Source: CAJXYS01 sp913063035 (GTDB lineage Bacteria; Pseudomonadota; Alphaproteobacteria; Rhodobacterales; Rhodobacteraceae). From it: DNA of 64,000 nt. Each line of letters starts with the position of its first letter. Position 1 is the stretch's first letter. Below are positions 27,201-34,813 of this stretch, in pieces. The notes under the pieces are model-generated. The model had not been told where the DNA came from. It was given only the letters and a program-made list of their open reading frames with translations, and ran no database searches. The position numbers and the translations under genes were made by a program. Location: positions 97,720-161,719 of the forward strand of contig NZ_JBOCEG010000008.1 of the NCBI RefSeq assembly GCF_050586465.1, written 5' to 3'.

Positions 27201-27772
27201 CCCTTCGCCTCGAGCGTGCGGGCGCGGCGCATCGCGGCCTCGACGGTTTCGCCCAGCACGAACTGGCGGCCCATCTCGCGCATGGCGCGGCCGACGGCGG
27301 TGCGGATCACCGGCTCGCCCAGGCGCTTGACCGCGCCGCGCAGAACGCCGGCCATGCCCTGCTGCTCGTCGTCGAGCACGCGGCCGGTCAGCATCAGCGC
27401 CCAGGTCGAGGCGTTGACCAGCGACGAGGAGGAATGGCCGAGATGCTTGCCCCAGTCCGAGGGCGCGATCTTGTCCTCGATCAGCGCGTCGATGGTATGG
27501 GCGTCGGGCACGCGCAGCAGTGCCTCGGCCAGGCACATCAGCGCGATGCCTTCCTCGGTCGAGAGGCCGTACTCGGCCAGGAACACCTCCATCAGGCCGG
27601 GGGCGGCGGTTGTGCGGATTTTCTCGACCAGCGCCACCGCGCGGGCCTCGATGCGGGCACGGGTCGTCGCGTCGAGGTCGGCCTCGGCCACCAGCCGTTT
27701 CAGGACCTTCGACTCGTCGGGCAGGGTGTCCTCGCGCATGCGGGCGCGGATCGCGGTCAACGTGTCGGTCAT
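24296..27772 (-). CDS. putA: Bifunctional proline dehydrogenase / P5C dehydrogenase
   Basis: Oxidises proline to glutamate in two steps. The 1158-residue protein has an FAD proline-dehydrogenase barrel (about 130-470; YSYDMLGEAART, GLNIDAEEADRLD, RLVKGAYWD) and an aldehyde-dehydrogenase domain (about 520-1000; CISPWNFPLAIF, GGLNAMIVDSTALPEQ, and the catalytic Cys near residue 800 in SAGQRCSALRC). The N-terminal ribbon-helix-helix DNA-binding domain of trifunctional PutA is absent, consistent with control by the divergent Lrp-type gene. Confidence 0.97.
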   Translation of the reverse strand: MTDTLTAIRARMREDTLPDESKVLKRLVAEADLDATTRARIEARAVALVEKIRTTAAPGLMEVFLAEYGLSTEEGIALMCLAEALLRVPDAHTIDALIEDKIAPSDWGKHLGHSSSSLVNASTWALMLTGRVLDDEQQGMAGVLRGAVKRLGEPVIRTAVGRAMREMGRQFVLGETVEAAMRRARTLEAKGYSYSYDMLGEAARTDADAERYWQAYSNAITALTPACDKGDIRMNPGISVKLSALHARYEVAQRDRVMAELAPRLMSLARQAKAAGMGLNIDAEEADRLDISLDVIESVLADPALAGWDGFGVVVQAYGPRAEHVIDWLYALSERLDRRIMVRLVKGAYWDTEIKRAQVMGLDGFPVFTRKASTDVSYIANARKLLGMTDRIYPQFATHNAHSVAAILEMAGDRDAFEFQRLHGMGERLHDIVLAGENTRCRIYAPVGAHRDLLAYLVRRLLENGANSSFVNQILDEAVPPAEVVADPFDAVAGFLEAPENPVIAHPSEIFGAGRRNARGWDLTDPLDLAEIEEARAPFHDARFEAGPLMAVTPEGAGTHPATNPADPADALGHVTHAAVADVDAAIAAARPWDASPAERAAVLNRAADLYEENFGKIFAIVAREAGKIHLDAVGELREAVDFLRYYATQTDQPHPPRGVFACISPWNFPLAIFTGQLTAALAAGNAVIAKPAEQTPIIAHEAVQLLHAAGVPRTALQLLPGEGGTIGAALTADPRIEGVCFTGGTDTARLIQRAMAENLAPHAPLIAETGGLNAMIVDSTALPEQAVRDILASAFQSAGQRCSALRCLYVQEDIAEDLQRMLFGAMEELRLGDPWALSTDIGPVIDDAARARITAHVDKARREGRVLKELPVPASGNFVGPTVIRVAGIETLEEEIFGPVLHLATYRNRDLDRVIEKINATGYGLTFGLHTRIDDRVQHVVDRIEVGNIYVNRNQIGAVVGSQPFGGEGLSGTGPKAGGPNYVPRFTAPPRPHHSGDEGAEVPPEQVQAALDALSPPHHPVEIRDMPGPTGESNRLSLFPRGPVLCLGPGRAAAEAQAAEVRAAGSLPLRVADGGDLAGHVTPDTLRRLRGLEAVAWWGGAETARTFAAALAARAGPIVPLLTEEGAAARLWHERHLCVDTTASGGNAALLAAGGEA

Positions 27773-27853
27773 AGGGGATGCCTCCGGTAATCAGCGCCAG
27801 TATAGCCTGCCGGCGGCAGTCGGATTGGCCTTTTTTGCCGGATATGCGATCTT

Positions 27854-27880
27854 CTGTCCTGAATAATAGTCAGGTGACAG
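27854..27880. promoter_or_regulatory. Nested dyad between putA and putR (candidate PutR operator)
   Basis: CTGTC (27854-27858) pairs with GACAG (27876-27880). Within it, CCTGA (27858-27862) pairs with TCAGG (27870-27874) around an AT-rich seven-base centre. It lies in the divergent putA/putR intergenic region, six bases before the putR ATG, a fitting place for an Lrp-type operator. Assignment to PutR is inference. Confidence 0.5.
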
Positions 27881-27885
27881 GACGA

Positions 27886-28350
27886 ATGACTGGAAAAGAG
27901 ATCGATCTGGACCGCTTCGACCGCGCGATCCTGCGCGTGCTCTCGGCGGAGGGGCGGATTACCGTCACGGAGCTGGCCCGCCGTGTCGGGCTGTCGAAAT
28001 CGCCCACCCAGGCGCGGCTGAAACGGCTCGAGGCCGAGGGGGTCATCACCGGCTACCGGGCAAGCCTCGACCCGATCAAGCTGGGCCGGGATCACATCGC
28101 CTTCGTGGAGGTGAAGCTGACCGATACCAAGGCGGCGGCGCTTGCGGCCTTCAACCGCGCGGTCATGGACATTCCCGAGGTCGAGCAATGCCACATGATC
28201 GCGGGGGGGTTCGACTACCTGCTCAAGGTGCGCACCGGCGACATGGCCACCTACCGCCAGATCATGGGCGAGAAGATCTCGGCCCTGCCGCATGTCTCGC
28301 ACACCTCCACCTACGTGGCGATGGAGGCGGTCAAGGACGACATGTCCTGA
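27886..28350 (+). CDS. putR: Lrp/AsnC family regulator, proline catabolism activator
   Basis: A 154-residue Lrp-type regulator: N-terminal helix-turn-helix (FDRAILRVLSAEGRITVTELARRVGLS, whose second half is the recognition region) and a C-terminal RAM/ligand domain (VMDIPEVEQCHMIAGGFDYLLKVRT). It is divergent from putA; in Rhodobacter capsulatus an Lrp-like PutR activates putA, so the same role is inferred. The ATG at 27886 is chosen by the family start; the frame remains open further upstream. Confidence 0.9.
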   Translation: MTGKEIDLDRFDRAILRVLSAEGRITVTELARRVGLSKSPTQARLKRLEAEGVITGYRASLDPIKLGRDHIAFVEVKLTDTKAAALAAFNRAVMDIPEVEQCHMIAGGFDYLLKVRTGDMATYRQIMGEKISALPHVSHTSTYVAMEAVKDDMS

Positions 28351-28353
28351 AGT

Positions 28354-28665
28354 TCAGGCGCGGTGCTCGTCCACGCGGACCGGGATTGCCACCGGATCGC
28401 GCACCGGCTCCGGCGCGCGGCGGCCCCCGTCATCCTTGTCGTCCTTCTCGGCCATCGACATCACGCGGATGCCGATCTGGACGCCGCCGAAGGTAACGCC
28501 GCTGAACCAGACCAGCATGACGACGGCCAGCCATCCCTCGGGCGAGTGGGTCACGAGATGGCCCAGGTTCGCGATGTTGAGCCAGAGCAGCCCGGCCGTG
28601 AACACGACGCCGAGGCCGAGCCCGATCAGGCCGTTGACGATGAAGAGCTTGACGAGGCGGGGCAT
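28354..28665 (-). CDS. Small membrane protein of unknown function
   Basis: A 103-residue protein with two hydrophobic segments (about 5-31 and 41-65) and a charged C-terminal tail (EKDDKDDGGRR onward). Its stop is three bases from the convergent putR stop. No domain is recognised. Good codon use and length support a real gene. Confidence 0.7.
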   Translation of the reverse strand: MPRLVKLFIVNGLIGLGLGVVFTAGLLWLNIANLGHLVTHSPEGWLAVVMLVWFSGVTFGGVQIGIRVMSMAEKDDKDDGGRRAPEPVRDPVAIPVRVDEHRA

Positions 28666-28852
28666 GCGCGACCTCCGTTGATTGAGCTTAACCTGAAGGT
28701 AGGGCCCGGCCGGCGATGTTGCGAGTCACGATTTGCCGCAGTGCCGGATCCGGCGGGAAGGCGCCGCCGGCCAGGATGCCGATCGGGGCTGTGCCGGCGC
28801 GCCCCGGGGCGCTAGCATCATCGGGTGTAGGCGGTGTCAGTGTGTGAGTGCG

Positions 28853-29866
28853 ATGGCGGTTATCCTTCTGACGGGCGGGGCGGGCTATGTGGGCTCGCAT
28901 GCCTGTGTCGCCCTGGCGGCGGCCGGCCACAGCCCGGTGCTCTTCGACGATTTTTCCAATGCGCGCGAGGATGTGCCCGACCGGCTGGCCCGGCTGACGG
29001 GGGCGCCGGTGCCCTGCTACCGCGGTGACGTGCGCGACCCCGCCGCGCTTGGCCGGGTGCTGGCGGCGCAGAACCCCGACGCGGTGATGCATTTCGCGGC
29101 GCTGAAGGCGGTGGGCGAGTCGATGGACCGCCCGCTCGATTACATGGCGGTGAACATCGCCGGGCTCGTGACGCTTCTCGGCGCGATGGAGGCGGCCGGC
29201 CTGCGCCGCCTGGTCTATTCCTCCTCGGCCACAGTCTACGGCGTGCCCGACGTGACGCCGACGCCGGAGAGCGCGCCGCGCCGGGCGGTGAACCCCTATG
29301 GATTCACCAAGATCAAGGGCGAGGAGATCCTCGAGCAGCTGGCGGCGTCCGATCCGCGCTGGGCCGTGGGCGTGCTGCGCTACTTCAACCCGGCCGGCGC
29401 GCATGAGAGCGCCATGATCGGCGAGGATCCGTCCGGCCGCCCGAACAACCTCGTGCCGCTGATCGCCCGGGTCGCCGCGGGACAGCTGCGCCGGCTGGAG
29501 GTGTTCGGTGATGACTATTCCACCCCGGACGGAACCGGCGTGCGCGACTACATCCATGTCATGGACCTGGCCGAGGGCCACCGCCTGTCGGTCGAGCGAC
29601 TGCTCGCCGGGGCTCCCGGCCATGTCCTGAATCTCGGCACGGGGCGCGGGCATTCGGTGCTGGAGGTGCTCGCGGCCTATGGGCGGGCCGTCGGGCGCGA
29701 GTTGCCCTACCGGGTCGTCCCGCGACGGCCGGGCGATGTCCCGGTCTACTGCGCGGATCCGGCGCGGGCGGAGGCGGAGCTGGGGTTCAGGGCGCGTAGG
29801 GATCTTGACGAGATCTGCCGCTCGAGCTGGGCCTGGGTCAGGGGGCAGGCCGCCCGCCGGGCCTGA
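28853..29866 (+). CDS. galE: UDP-glucose 4-epimerase
   Basis: Interconverts UDP-glucose and UDP-galactose. The 337-residue extended SDR begins ILLTGGAGYVGSH, has YSSSATVYG and the catalytic YGFTK, and the substrate stretch YFNPAGAHESAMIGEDP. The ATG at 28853 matches the family start. It could supply galactose units to the surface glycans encoded 16 kb downstream, though it is not in that cluster. Confidence 0.95.
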   Translation: MAVILLTGGAGYVGSHACVALAAAGHSPVLFDDFSNAREDVPDRLARLTGAPVPCYRGDVRDPAALGRVLAAQNPDAVMHFAALKAVGESMDRPLDYMAVNIAGLVTLLGAMEAAGLRRLVYSSSATVYGVPDVTPTPESAPRRAVNPYGFTKIKGEEILEQLAASDPRWAVGVLRYFNPAGAHESAMIGEDPSGRPNNLVPLIARVAAGQLRRLEVFGDDYSTPDGTGVRDYIHVMDLAEGHRLSVERLLAGAPGHVLNLGTGRGHSVLEVLAAYGRAVGRELPYRVVPRRPGDVPVYCADPARAEAELGFRARRDLDEICRSSWAWVRGQAARRA

Positions 29867-29884
29867 GGCGCGGCGTCGCGGTCC

Positions 29885-30292
29885 TCAGTTCTGCGGCCCG
29901 AGGAGAAGTTTGCGGACCGTGTCGCGGCGCTGTTCCTCGATGCTGACACGGGCGGGCAAGCCCGCCGTTTCGCCGCAATCGGCGGTGGCGTGTTCGATCA
30001 CCGCGATTTCGGGGGTCGCGCAGACGACGTCGATGGCCGACGGGGCCGGCGCGACCGCGGGCGCCAGTTCGGCCTCGGCGTTGAACGAGACGCTGGCGGC
30101 GTCGCGCAGGTTGGCCATGTCGATGCCACCCGCGAGGAAGATCTGCAGACCGAGCGCCCAGAGGCCGACGATGACGCCGGCGACGTGGCCGAAGTCACGG
30201 AGGATCGCCCAGATCTCGTCGAGCTTGAAGGGCAGGCGATGGCCGTGCTCGGACGGCTTGGGCGCGGTGTGATAGATCCCTTGGTTCGCCAT
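29885..30292 (-). CDS. Hypothetical protein with one membrane helix
   Basis: A 135-residue protein with a basic/proline N-terminus, one hydrophobic helix at about 35-57 (FGHVAGVIVGLWALGLQIFLAG) and an extra-membrane C-terminus containing two cysteines. No domain recognised. Convergent to galE, with 18 bases between the stops. One of the recurrent dyad sites lies 93 bases upstream of its start. Confidence 0.65.
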   Translation of the reverse strand: MANQGIYHTAPKPSEHGHRLPFKLDEIWAILRDFGHVAGVIVGLWALGLQIFLAGGIDMANLRDAASVSFNAEAELAPAVAPAPSAIDVVCATPEIAVIEHATADCGETAGLPARVSIEEQRRDTVRKLLLGPQN

Positions 30293-30384
30293 CTCTGCGT
30301 TTCCTCGCGCGGGCCGGGGGGTTCCCGGGGCTGATGCCGCTGCTGGCTCTGGTGGGTGCCCGGGCGATCTGCGGTGCAGCGTTA

Positions 30385-30399
30385 TCGGGCATTTGCCGG
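30385..30399. promoter_or_regulatory. Recurrent dyad site, copy 1 (TCGGGCATTTGCCGG)
   Basis: Near-palindrome whose core GGCA-TT-TGCC has matching halves. It lies in the 252-base intergenic region between the minus-strand hypothetical gene and the GT87 gene. The surrounding GCGTTATCGGGCATTTG is identical over 17 bases to the sequence upstream of ugd at 63871. The bound factor is unknown. Confidence 0.45.
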
Positions 30400-30544
30400 C
30401 GGCGGCGGGTTTCGGTCGAGGATCACTATCGCGGCGAAATTGGGCAGATTCGCGGCACCAATCTTGTCAAAGAGTGACTTTTGCACGGGGTTTTTCCGGG
30501 CTGCGGGCGGAAATCCGGCGACGGCATTCCGGACTCACCCGGGG

Positions 30545-31750
30545 TCAGGATTTCCGCGCCGTTTCCCGGGGATCGGCCGCCCAGGCCCGAATCGCGATCA
30601 TGGCCGCGAAGGCGACGAGGACGGGAAATCCGGGGGCGAAAGGAAAATCCTTCGGCAGGGCGAGCAGAATGCCCGGGACGATCCATAAAAGTGCAAGGAT
30701 CGCTTTTTCGTATCCTTTCAGGGATTGCGGGCCGAGGGCGTTGACCAGGAGCATGGCCGGGATGATGAGCATCACCCAGTCATAGATGAAATTATGCGGC
30801 GAGACCGGCAGCGCGATCGCGACCGCGAAGGCGAAGACCAGCGCGAAGGACGCCCCGCGCCGGATGAGCGCCACAAGGGTTCCGAGCGCGACCAGAATGG
30901 TGAGGATCTGGATCGCCTCCGCAACCCAGGCCGGCGCGCCGAGGGTCCGGGCGAAGACGAAGCCCGAGCCCATCTTCGCCAGCGGGAAATCGCCCGAGGT
31001 GAGTTTCTCGGTCACGATGGGAAGATTCTCGGTGAAGAAGACCTGCCAGGGCGCCGTGCCATAGGCGAGGAGCGAGGCCGCGGTCAGCGCGATCACCATC
31101 GCGGCCGCCACCGCGATGCTCGTCCAGCGGCGATAGGCGAGCAGGAGGATCGGGAAGACGAGGCCGAGATGCGGCTTGTAACAGAGCAGCCCGATCGCGA
31201 GACCGGCGAGCACCGCGTTGCCCCAGAACTTTCGGTAGAAGACCGCGATGAGCCCCGCGGTGAGAAAGGCGTTCTGCCCTGCGATAATCGTGTACCAGAG
31301 CGCCGGCGCCGTGGCGAGGATCAGCCAGGCCTGCGTGCTGGTCATGAACCCGCGCAGCGCCCGGGCCAGGAATGCGCCCGTCAGCCCGAGCCAGAGCACG
31401 AGTGCGAGAACGAAGTGCACCTTGCTCAGCACATGGACGGGCAGGAAGAAGATCGGGGGGTAGAACCAGCTGGCCGAGACCTCCGCGAGCTTGGGAAAAG
31501 CCTCAGCCATCCACGGGTAAGTGGCAAGGCAGTGCTTCGGCAGCTCCCCCGGGCTGTAGGCCTCGGCCGCCAGTCCGGCCGCGGCCATGTCGCCCGCGCA
31601 GTAGAAGATCACGAAATCGACGCCGGGCACGCCCACGAGATCCGGCCACTGGATGGCCAACTGCGTAATTACACCGGCTGCCACGATGAGATAGCAGCCG
31701 AGCAGAACGGCCGGGTAGAGTTTCAGCCTTGCGGGTGTGAGCAGTGTCAC
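30545..31750 (-). CDS. GT87/DUF2029-like membrane glycosyltransferase
   Basis: A 401-residue multi-pass membrane protein resembling the DUF2029 / GT-C family 87 enzymes, which use polyprenyl-phosphate sugars. An acidic loop after the first helix (VDFVIFYCAGDMAAAG) and the downstream WFYPPIFFLPVHVL stretch are typical; about ten hydrophobic segments follow. The start is a GTG with AGGAG nine bases upstream. It is divergent from tadD. A role in surface glycan or pilin modification is possible but not shown. Confidence 0.8.
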   Translation of the reverse strand: MTLLTPARLKLYPAVLLGCYLIVAAGVITQLAIQWPDLVGVPGVDFVIFYCAGDMAAAGLAAEAYSPGELPKHCLATYPWMAEAFPKLAEVSASWFYPPIFFLPVHVLSKVHFVLALVLWLGLTGAFLARALRGFMTSTQAWLILATAPALWYTIIAGQNAFLTAGLIAVFYRKFWGNAVLAGLAIGLLCYKPHLGLVFPILLLAYRRWTSIAVAAAMVIALTAASLLAYGTAPWQVFFTENLPIVTEKLTSGDFPLAKMGSGFVFARTLGAPAWVAEAIQILTILVALGTLVALIRRGASFALVFAFAVAIALPVSPHNFIYDWVMLIIPAMLLVNALGPQSLKGYEKAILALLWIVPGILLALPKDFPFAPGFPVLVAFAAMIAIRAWAADPRETARKS

Positions 31751-31849
31751 CGGGCGGTTCTCCTGATCCGTGCCCGGGCCGTGAATGCGCCGCGGGATCG
31801 TGCCTGCCCTTTCATAGCGGGGCCGGGAGTCCCGGGCCAGCGGCTCTGA

Positions 31850-31864
31850 ACGGGCGTTTGCCGG
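31850..31864. promoter_or_regulatory. Recurrent dyad site, copy 2 (ACGGGCGTTTGCCGG)
   Basis: Differs from copy 1 at two positions. It lies in the divergent GT87/tadD intergenic region, about 150 bases before the tadD ATG. Two direct repeats GGTTA(A/G)CGC at 31914-31922 and 31924-31932, ten bases apart, follow in the same region and may be further binding sites. Confidence 0.4.
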
Positions 31865-31947
31865 CCTGGTCCGTGCAGTGGCGCGGAGAGCGCAGGTGTT
31901 ACGTCTTTGCACCGGTTAACGCTGGTTAGCGCAAAAAGGGCGTTTTT

Positions 31948-31990
31948 TGCTAGCCTTACATCCCGTCTTTCGGGCAATGTCCGGCTAGCA
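31948..31990 (+). promoter_or_regulatory. Long stem-loop immediately upstream of tadD
   Basis: TGCTAGCC (31948-31955) pairs with GGCTAGCA (31983-31990). Inside, after a symmetric 2x2 internal loop, ACAT pairs with ATGT, and after a two-base bulge CCCG pairs with CGGG around a TCTTT loop: 16 base pairs in total. It ends 21 bases before the tadD ATG and has no following T-run, so it looks more like a leader RNA structure or a protein-binding site than a terminator. Confidence 0.6.
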
Positions 31991-32011
31991 CAGACAAAGG
32001 GCTGGGGTATT

Positions 32012-32533
32012 ATGCGAAAGATCTTGCTCGGAGTTGCGGTCCTGTTCCTCGCGTCCTGCGCGGAACTCGGGATCGGCGAATTCTCGTCCTTCAGTGACGG
32101 CTCGCGTGCGGTGAAGGACACCGCGAACCGCGACTACTACCCCGATGACCAGCTTCTGGTGAGTGCCAAGGCGCAGTTCCGCGAGCGGAACTTCGGCCGG
32201 TCCTACCGCCTCTTCAAGGAAGCGCTCGACGTGGTGCCGGAAGACCCGGCCGCCTGGCTCGGCTATGCCGCCTCGGCCGATATGCTGCGTCGCTTCGACA
32301 AGGCGGAGTTTGCCTACAAGAAGCTGCAGCCGGTGATCGGCAACCGGATCGAGTTCCTGAACAACTACGGCTACTCGCATCTCCTGCGCGGTAACCTGCG
32401 GGTCGCCCGGCAGTACTTCATCCGGGCCTACGAGCTGGATCCCCAGAACGAGACCGCCGCGAACAATCTCGAGCTGCTGCGCAACTCGGTGAACTATCCG
32501 AAGCGGGCACCGGGTGGCCTCCGGGGTATCTGA
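32012..32533 (+). CDS. tadD: Tad pilus lipoprotein TadD (TPR)
   Basis: A 173-residue lipoprotein: signal peptide with lipobox LASC, then TPR-like helical repeats (FRERNFGRSYRLFKEALDVVPEDPAAWLGYA and VARQYFIRAYELDPQNETAANNLELL are the core units). In Tad systems this outer-membrane lipoprotein assists secretin assembly. It is followed 16 bases later by the prepilin peptidase gene. The start at 32012 gives a normal lipoprotein signal; the open frame extends upstream through the stem-loop. Confidence 0.88.
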   Translation: MRKILLGVAVLFLASCAELGIGEFSSFSDGSRAVKDTANRDYYPDDQLLVSAKAQFRERNFGRSYRLFKEALDVVPEDPAAWLGYAASADMLRRFDKAEFAYKKLQPVIGNRIEFLNNYGYSHLLRGNLRVARQYFIRAYELDPQNETAANNLELLRNSVNYPKRAPGGLRGI

Positions 32534-32549
32534 TCTTCCCGGCTTGACG

Positions 32550-33029
32550 ATGACATGGCTGGCGCCGCTCGGGTTCTGGGCGGCGCTTTTCCTTGTTCTC
32601 TACATCGCCGTGCAGGACTTCCTGCGGTTGAAGGTGCGCAACCTGGCCGTCCTGGCGCTGATCGGCTGTTACGCGCTCTTCGCGACGGGCCTGCCGACGG
32701 CGGTGGTGATCGGCGACCTCGCTGCGGGCCTGCTGCTCTTCGTGCTTTCGTTTGGCTTCTGGATGGCCGGCATGATGGGCGGCGGGGATGCCAAGCTTGC
32801 CCTGCCGCTCGGCTTCCTGGTCGGCTGGGACGGGCTCGCCGCCTATGCCGTGCTGCTCGTCGTCTTCTCGGCGGTGTTCCTGCTGGCATTGCGCCTCGGC
32901 AACCGGTGGCTCGGGGGACGTGGCCTGGTCGGGCGGCGGCTTTCCATCATCCGCGAGTCGCGAAAGGTGCCCTATGCCGTGCCGATGGGGCTGAGCGCCT
33001 GGGTCGTGATCGCGCTGCGCGGGGTGTAG
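32550..33029 (+). CDS. tadV: Prepilin peptidase (TadV/CpaA, A24)
   Basis: A 159-residue membrane aspartic protease that processes Flp prepilin. The catalytic motif GGGDAK is intact (GxGD signature), and the first Asp lies in YIAVQDFLRLKVRN. Four or five hydrophobic segments follow the short TadV/CpaA plan without a methyltransferase domain. The start ATG has a weak ribosome site and may be coupled to tadD. Confidence 0.9.
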   Translation: MTWLAPLGFWAALFLVLYIAVQDFLRLKVRNLAVLALIGCYALFATGLPTAVVIGDLAAGLLLFVLSFGFWMAGMMGGGDAKLALPLGFLVGWDGLAAYAVLLVVFSAVFLLALRLGNRWLGGRGLVGRRLSIIRESRKVPYAVPMGLSAWVVIALRGV

Positions 33030-33375
33030 GCGGGCCGCGCCTGCCGGCTGCGGCAATCGGGCACTTGCCGGAAATGGCGTTTTTCGACATTTCCCGGGGA
33101 GCTGCGACGCAATTCCGCGGTGACAGGCGCCAAGATCCGCGATCTTTTTGAATCGTGGCGTGATCGGGTATGAAATGATCTCGCTGGGATCGGGGGATTT
33201 GGAAGAGACAGCCCGTGGCAAAGGCGACACATGTGACGTGAAAATTGTTTTCTAGTCGATTGGAAATGCGGTACAACCTGTCGTGGTGACAGTTTAAGTG
33301 ATATCAGTTCGTTGATGTTTGCTGTAATTAGTGCGTCAGTTGTTCTGAAGGATGTAAAACAGCGAGGGAAATCTG
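33030..33375 (+). other. 346-base leader region of flp
   Basis: No gene is visible. The region holds the third dyad copy, a hairpin AAGATC-CGC-GATCTT followed by T residues (33132-33149) that may end the tadD-tadV message, a small dyad CTGTC/GACAG (33278-33292) and a ribosome site (GAGGGAAA) just before flp. Base composition drops sharply towards flp, so the pilin promoter probably lies in its second half. Confidence 0.5.
33057..33071. promoter_or_regulatory. Recurrent dyad site, copy 3 (TCGGGCACTTGCCGG)
   Basis: One base different from copy 1. It lies 27 bases after the tadV stop and about 300 bases upstream of flp. The orientation is the same as the other copies. Confidence 0.42.
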
Positions 33376-33573
33376 ATGCTCATCCGCTTTAAGAATTTGC
33401 TTGCCCGGTTCCGCCGGGACGAGGACGGCTTGGCTCTGACCGAATATGTCGTGCTGCTGGGCCTGCTCACCGCGGCCGTGGTTGTGGCCGTGAACCTCTT
33501 TGGTGCCAATCTCGCCGGCATCTGGAGTGATTGGGCAAGCTGGATTTCGACGCTTTCTACGCCCGCCAGCTGA
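33376..33573 (+). CDS. flp: Flp/Fap pilin
   Basis: A 65-residue type IVb pilin, the main pilus subunit. The basic leader (LIRFKNLLARFRRDEDG) is cut after Gly; the mature part begins LALTEYVVLLGLL with Glu at +5 and the Tyr expected of Flp pilins, followed by a single hydrophobic helix. The C-terminus is short and Ser/Thr-rich. Hairpins after its stop could let it be expressed above the downstream assembly genes. Confidence 0.94.
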   Translation: MLIRFKNLLARFRRDEDGLALTEYVVLLGLLTAAVVVAVNLFGANLAGIWSDWASWISTLSTPAS

Positions 33574-33600
33574 CCTGGTCGGCTTGCGTTAAAACGTAAG

Positions 33601-33640
33601 GCTTCGACCGTCCTTGAAGCACCAGGCTTGATGGTGTTCT
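33601..33640 (+). terminator. Weak hairpins after flp
   Basis: GCTTC (33601-33605) pairs with GAAGC (33616-33620), and CACCA (33620-33624) pairs with TGGTG (33632-33636), which is followed by TTCTT. The two hairpins overlap by one base and are mutually exclusive. They could partly terminate flp transcription before cpaB. Confidence 0.35.
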
Positions 33641-33810
33641 TGAGGCGGGGAAAAAGGGGGGGGCTTGGCAATTGCGATCGAGCCCTCCTCCGGCTAAGCG
33701 CAGCCCAGACGAGCGATTGTGTGGCTTCGCTCGGGAATTGCAGATCTGTTGGCGGGCGCAGTGGTGACGTGGCACGCTTTTGCCCAGGATTGTGAGGCTT
33801 TGGTCCAGAG

Positions 33811-34806
33811 ATGCGGTCTACGAACATCCTCAGTTTTGCGGTAGCGCTGTTTTTGGCGGCCGTAGCGGTCTACGGAGCACGAAACTGGCTAAACGAGCAG
33901 CGGCAGGAACTCGTCGCCTCGACACGCCAGACCGTCGAGCAGCCTCAAGAAGCGCCATCCCGGATGGTCGTTGTCGCGAGCGAGCCACTTCGCTTCGGGG
34001 AGCGTGTTACTCGCGAGAGCCTTGCCTTGATCGAGTGGAGGGCGGACGTCGCGCCGCGTGGAGCGTTCGAGACGATCGAAGAGGTGATCGCGAGTGAAGA
34101 AGAAGACGACGCCCGTTACGTGCTTTCGGCCATGCAGGAAGGTGAGCTGGTTCTTGCGGCGAATGTGACAAATCCTGGCGAGCGTGCGAAGCTTTCGACA
34201 ATGCTGTCTCCCGGCATGAAAGCGATCGCGATTAGCGTCAACAATGTTGCAGGCTTCGTGCTGCCCGGCGACCGGGTCGACGTCATGCTGACGCGTGGCG
34301 ATTTCGTCGATCTGCTTCTGCAGGGTGTGAAAGTCCTGGCGATCGACCAGATCGCCGATGAAACGCGGGATGATCCGACGCCATCCAGAACGGTCACCTT
34401 CGAGGTCACGACCCAGGAAGCCCAGAAGCTTGTTCTGGCCCAACGGGTTGGGTCCCTTTCTTTGGCGCTTCGTAAGACCGGATCGGCAGATGTTGACGAA
34501 CCAAATCGTGTTTCGGCAGCCGATTTGGGCGAGCCGACCGTGTCCGAGGAAATGCTTAGGGCCGCCCAGGGCGAACAGGATGAAATCCGCCAGGAAGAGC
34601 TAGAGCGCCTGACCAATCTTGAGCGCCTGATCGAAAGCTGGGGCGAAGGCCTTACCCTTCGCCTCGATCAGCTTGAAGAGGGAGCGGACGAGGGACCGGC
34701 GACCGCAAGGGACCTAATGGACAGCAAGTCCACCGTGGGTGTAATCCGTGGAGGGCAGAGAAGCGAATACAGCGTCAACAAGCCAGACGCAGGACCTTCT
34801 CAGTGA
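33811..34806 (+). CDS. cpaB: Tad pilus assembly protein CpaB/RcpC
   Basis: A 331-residue periplasmic protein with an N-terminal membrane anchor. The SAF-like domain (VVVASEPLRFGERVT, ANVTNPGERAKLSTMLSPGMKAIAISVN) and the FVLPGDRVDVMLT block are characteristic of CpaB/RcpC, which stabilises the secretin. The C-terminal third (about 235-300) is highly charged and probably coiled-coil, longer than in minimal homologues. Base composition is clearly lower in GC than the housekeeping genes. Confidence 0.92.
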   Translation: MRSTNILSFAVALFLAAVAVYGARNWLNEQRQELVASTRQTVEQPQEAPSRMVVVASEPLRFGERVTRESLALIEWRADVAPRGAFETIEEVIASEEEDDARYVLSAMQEGELVLAANVTNPGERAKLSTMLSPGMKAIAISVNNVAGFVLPGDRVDVMLTRGDFVDLLLQGVKVLAIDQIADETRDDPTPSRTVTFEVTTQEAQKLVLAQRVGSLSLALRKTGSADVDEPNRVSAADLGEPTVSEEMLRAAQGEQDEIRQEELERLTNLERLIESWGEGLTLRLDQLEEGADEGPATARDLMDSKSTVGVIRGGQRSEYSVNKPDAGPSQ

Positions 34807-34813
34807 GGTGAGC

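Noticed and set aside
24218..27790. Very long open frame on the plus strand opposite putA
   Set aside because: It is the mirror of putA: high-GC codon bias leaves the opposite strand free of stops. The translation is low-complexity and Arg/Gly/His-rich, and putA is an unmistakable gene.
28799..28812. Perfect 14-base GC palindrome upstream of galE
   Set aside because: Pure G/C palindromes are frequent by chance in DNA this GC-rich, and nothing else points to a site.
31916..31929. Possible CtrA site (TTAA then TTAG) upstream of tadD
   Set aside because: The spacer is six rather than seven bases and the second half-site is imperfect; the direct repeats GGTTA(A/G)CGC explain the sequence better.
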